Assembly (NCBI RefSeq): GCF_028290495.1
Contig: NZ_JAQGJT010000041.1
Location: 62,001-126,000 of the forward strand
DNA from: Tardiphaga sp.
GTDB lineage: Bacteria; Pseudomonadota; Alphaproteobacteria; Rhizobiales; Xanthobacteraceae
Direction of reading: 5' to 3'
DNA: 64,000 bases
The notes under the pieces were generated by a model that worked only from the letters and a program-made list of their open reading frames with translations, ran no database searches and was not told where the DNA came from. Of the stretch, positions 61,594-64,000 are shown one piece after another. The translations under genes were made by a program, and so were the position numbers. Within the stretch, counting starts at the first letter, position 1. Each line of letters opens with the position of its first letter.

Positions 61594-62445
61594 TCATCGC
61601 AACGTGATCGGAGTCCGCAACGTCAACTGAAATGTCGGTTTTGGCGCCCAGGCGAGTTCGGCTGTCAGCCCGAAACGAACCCGGTCATCGTCGGTCATGC
61701 GATCGAGATCAAGGCGGAGGATCGGAAGCGTGAATGGCTTGACCTGCAACAGGCTTCCTAAATTGGCACCGTCGAACGCCTGCACGCCCGCCCGGCCGGT
61801 CAGCTTCCAGTTGTCGGGCCACTGGTAGTAGGCTCCGAGATAGCCGATGGTCGACGAGCCCACGTTGAGGACCGCAGAATCGATCATGATGTTTGCATAT
61901 TTGACGCCGGCCAGCAGGCCTTTCGTCTCGTCTTCGTTCAGCGCGTAGCCGAACTCGACGATGCTGGCGGTGCCTCTGGCGCTGATCACGCCGCTGATCG
62001 ACTGCGTATAGGTCGATTGCACCGTAACGGAGGGAAAAAGACCGCCCTTCTGCTCGTAGGCGACCGCCTGGAATCCGGCGCTCCAGCTATCCACCACCAT
62101 GGACGTCCAGCCATAGCCTTCGGATCGCGAAGCATAGGTATTGACGCCGGCATAGATCGACAGCCGGTCGGATACGTCCACGGTGACAGGCAGGGAGAAC
62201 GCCACGCTCTGCGCCGACAGCGAATTCAGATTGGCCAGCGAGAATGAGTTGCGAAAGCCGATGGCGAAGGAGTTGGCGGGAATGGCGGTATAGGTAGTGG
62301 AAACATCCACGTAAAGCCGCGGCGTGGAAGGCGCGGGCGTCTCCTCGTCGCCCCGTTCGGCGTCGGCATCCTTGCCGAACCCCGAGTCGGACGCGAGCGC
62401 GACAGCGAGCAGGATGATCGGATAGAAGCGCGCGCTCCGCGTCAT
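61594..62445 (-). CDS. Predicted outer-membrane beta-barrel protein
   Basis: Protein of 283 residues with a signal peptide ([18 protein letters not shown]), a short acidic linker ([15 protein letters not shown]), then about ten alternating beta strands such as [60 protein letters not shown] and a closing strand [12 protein letters not shown]. The pattern is that of a small barrel. The family is unknown to me. The ATG at 62445 opens the signal peptide; the in-frame extension to 62565 is not supported. Confidence 0.7.
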   Translation of the reverse strand: MTRSARFYPIILLAVALASDSGFGKDADAERGDEETPAPSTPRLYVDVSTTYTAIPANSFAIGFRNSFSLANLNSLSAQSVAFSLPVTVDVSDRLSIYAGVNTYASRSEGYGWTSMVVDSWSAGFQAVAYEQKGGLFPSVTVQSTYTQSISGVISARGTASIVEFGYALNEDETKGLLAGVKYANIMIDSAVLNVGSSTIGYLGAYYQWPDNWKLTGRAGVQAFDGANLGSLLQVKPFTLPILRLDLDRMTDDDRVRFGLTAELAWAPKPTFQLTLRTPITLR

Positions 62446-62648
62446 CGGTCGCTCCGTATGATCGGCCGTTGAATCGATACCGCACAAATGCGCAACCAGC
62501 TCGCGCGCGTCGGTCGACCATCGGCGACAATTAGAAATGCCAGGCCGGATGTTGTAAACAGGCAATCTCGCGTGAGCGAAGCGGGGCCCGTGGACGTCGC
62601 GCTTTTCGCGGCGCTATGCTTGCGGACCTCTCGCATTGAAATGGCGCG

Positions 62649-63119
62649 ATGCCCTTGACGGGATCAGAAAAAGTACCGGTCTATCTCGCGCTGCTCGCGA
62701 TCTAGGTGCTTGGCGTGATCGCCTTCGTCTGGCAGGCGTTGCCGGCGTTCACGCAGATCGTCGTCGATCCCGGCCGGCAATTGCCACCCGAGAACCGGTC
62801 CGATGTGATGGCGGGGGTAGTCATGTTCGTGATGCAAATCGCCTACTGGTATCGGCTGTCGTGCATCTCCGTGCCGTTGTTTCGCGAAAATCCGTTTCTG
62901 AGCCATCTGTTTCTGTTCGTCGGACGCCTGAGTTTCGTTTTCGGCAGCGCGCTGTTCTCCGTTGTTCTGTTCAGGCACGTACCGGAGCTGAAAGGGGAAG
63001 CCGACGTCGTGCTGATCGTCAGGCGCGGTCTGATACTGTTTGCGTCGTTGTTCGCGCTGTTTTGCGCGAGCCTCGAGGTCGAACGGGTCGGACTCGCATT
63101 CGCCAGCCGGCGAAGCTGA
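62649..63119 (+). pseudogene. Membrane protein gene with in-frame amber codon (or GTG start at 62706)
   Basis: From ATG 62649 the frame reads MPLTGSEKVPVYLALLAI, then TAG (62703-62705), then VLGVIAFVWQALPAF and a full-length remainder. The TAG falls inside what would be the first membrane helix (LALLAI-stop-VLGVIAFVW). Downstream are three or four further helices, including VMAGVVMFVMQIAYWYRLSC and LFVGRLSFVFGSALFSVVLF. Either the gene is a one-base nonsense mutant (TGG Trp to TAG would restore the helix), or translation starts at GTG 62706 with no ribosome binding site, giving 137 residues. The two genes that follow look intact. Function unknown. Confidence 0.6.
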
Positions 63120-63250
63120 ATTGCTGTGGCGTGCGGCCATCATGCTGCACTGCATGGCATTGAGGCTGAGCGGAATGCTTGCCAAGAGGCTGAATTCTGC
63201 GACTATGAAACTCTGGGAAAAGATCCCATGCATCCCGAATGGGGGCTCAC

Positions 63251-63694
63251 GTGACCGACATGCTGCATCCGAGCGCCCCGCATCACCTCCCCGCTTTTAT
63301 CACGGCGCCCGGAGAAGCCGACACGTTCATGATCGTGGTCGGTCTCGTTCTGATCGCCGCCGTCCTGATGGTCGGCAATCTCTATCTGCGCCTGCACAGC
63401 CTGCCGGAGCGCATGGCGCATAAATCGCAGAAGCTGCAATTCGAGATCGTCGCCGTGCTGGGGCTGATCGCCCTGTTCACTCACAACCATCTGTTCTGGG
63501 TGATCGGGCTGTTGCTTGCCATGGTCGATCTGCCGGATTTCGGAACGCCGCTACGCAGTATCGCGGGATCGGTCCAGAAGATTGCCGGCATCGAGCCGGC
63601 TCCCGAAACGTCGCCGGCGGACGAAAGCGCGGTGGACATTCCGACGGCGCACGCGGCCGGCGGCACGAAAGGTGGAGCGCAAGGTCATGCTTGA
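63251..63694 (+). CDS. Small membrane protein of the HlyD-associated (YiaW/DUF3302-like) kind
   Basis: Protein of 147 residues with two membrane segments: TFMIVVGLVLIAAVLMVGN and LQFEIVAVLGLIALFTHNHL with FWVIGLLLAMV. A conserved-looking amphipathic loop (LYLRLHSLPERMAHKSQK) lies between, and the C-terminal tail is Ala/Gly-rich. It overlaps the following HlyD-type gene by 8 bp. In E. coli, YiaW and YiaV form a comparable pair of small membrane protein plus HlyD; the resemblance here is by eye. Start GTG 63251 has GGGGG upstream; ATGs at 63239 and 63260 are alternatives. Confidence 0.65.
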   Translation: MTDMLHPSAPHHLPAFITAPGEADTFMIVVGLVLIAAVLMVGNLYLRLHSLPERMAHKSQKLQFEIVAVLGLIALFTHNHLFWVIGLLLAMVDLPDFGTPLRSIAGSVQKIAGIEPAPETSPADESAVDIPTAHAAGGTKGGAQGHA

Positions 63695-64000
63695 GCTTCT
63701 GCTGTGTTCGCTGCTGACGATATTTCCGGACTATCTCTATCGCCGCTACAGGCAAGGCAAGCGGTTCGGGAAGGAGATCACATTCTATTCCGTCTGGTTT
63801 GAGCTGAGGTGGGGGATCACCGCATGCCTGATGCTGACGGTCGCGCTGATCACCGTCATCTTCTATTTTCATCCGTCAACGACGAGTGCGACGCTGTTCT
63901 ATCGAACCGTTCCGATCCTTCCGGAAGTTAATGGCCGGGTCGCCGAAGTGCACGTACAGTTCAGCGCGCCTGTCAAAAAGGGCGATGTGATATTCCGGCT
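63687..64000 (+). CDS. HlyD-family periplasmic adaptor (3' end outside window)
   Basis: Translation gives MLELLLCSLLTIFPDYLYRR, a soluble stretch, one membrane helix (ACLMLTVALITVIFYF), then the start of a lipoyl-like domain: TVPILPEVNGRVAEVHVQFS and APVKKGDVIFRL. That motif (VxGRVxEVxVxxxxxVKKGDxLF) defines HlyD/EmrA adaptors of efflux systems. The gene continues beyond base 64000. It is in one operon with the preceding membrane protein genes (8-bp overlap), and an efflux permease or outer-membrane factor may lie beyond the window. Confidence 0.85.
   Translation, partial: MLELLLCSLLTIFPDYLYRRYRQGKRFGKEITFYSVWFELRWGITACLMLTVALITVIFYFHPSTTSATLFYRTVPILPEVNGRVAEVHVQFSAPVKKGDVIFR

Noticed and set aside
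1-64000. tRNA, rRNA, CRISPR array, prophage or insertion sequence
   Set aside because: No tRNA-like cloverleaf with a T-loop GTTCRA box, no regularly spaced direct repeats, no transposase or integrase and no phage structural genes were seen on either strand. This was a reading by eye, so a tRNA-scan should confirm it.

Overview
The window reads as a chromosomal segment of a high-GC alphaproteobacterium of the Bradyrhizobium/Rhodopseudomonas group (Nitrobacteraceae). The evidence is the gene content: a cyclohexanecarboxylate (ali/bad) cluster, DUF4167, TrcR/DUF1013, a prmC-prfA-ptsP-lysC-ubiG block, many Bug-type and TAXI-type binding proteins, and short palindromic intergenic repeats between ordinary genes. 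Species assignment is inference. No rRNA, tRNA, CRISPR array, transposase or phage gene was found. Almost all of the sequence is compact protein-coding DNA, and most start sites could be placed from Shine-Dalgarno spacing.

Layout. 1-4.7 kb: 3' end of an AliB-like acyl-CoA dehydrogenase, AliA-like CoA ligase, BadI-like ring-opening hydrolase, a BadR-like MarR regulator and a divergent enoyl-CoA hydratase; together a route from alicyclic acids toward pimelyl-CoA. 4.8-7.5 kb: a nitrate/sulfonate/taurine-type ABC importer. 7.5-9.7 kb: a hybrid histidine kinase with an ETR1-like ethylene-binding sensor, plus a lone receiver protein. 9.7-14.5 kb: thioesterase, Nudix hydrolase, Bug receptor, secreted proteins, DUF4167. 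14.9-22.3 kb: housekeeping block (prmC, prfA, ptsP, lysC, PH-domain membrane protein, ubiG). 22.4-29.6 kb: secreted unknown, metallo-hydrolase, two EamA exporters, the comF-grxC-nitrilase-DUF1178 operon and a BioC-like methyltransferase. 29.7-32.9 kb: mutT and argJ split by an AT-richer unknown gene, then secreted unknowns. 32.9-40.1 kb: transport-rich stretch with two paralogous Bug receptors, a TRAP-TAXI permease with two TAXI receptors, and a TPR protein. 40.2-48.2 kb: prpE, a lipoprotein, OmpW, a PhnA-like protein, an unusual two-TM channel, trcR, ispH-thrB-rnhA and a 1-Cys peroxiredoxin. 48.4-55 kb: fadD, DacA-type carboxypeptidase, NdvA-like glucan exporter, an orphan ABC receptor. 55-64 kb: Gly/Tyr-rich secreted protein, HisE-like protein, YqaA/DedA protein, nitronate monooxygenase, thioesterase, flavin monooxygenase, beta-barrel protein, and a truncated membrane/HlyD cluster whose first gene carries an in-frame amber codon.

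How it fits together. The most coherent pathway is alicyclic acid degradation: ligase, dehydrogenase, hydratase, ring hydrolase and regulator, with the adjacent ABC importer as a possible but unproven uptake system. The remainder is metabolic housekeeping mixed with solute capture typical of soil bacteria. I see no unequivocally new multi-gene system. The items most worth following up are the ethylene-receptor-like kinase, the channel with a TVGDAT filter, the amber codon at 62703, the foreign-looking gene between argJ and mutT, and the dispersed palindromic repeats.
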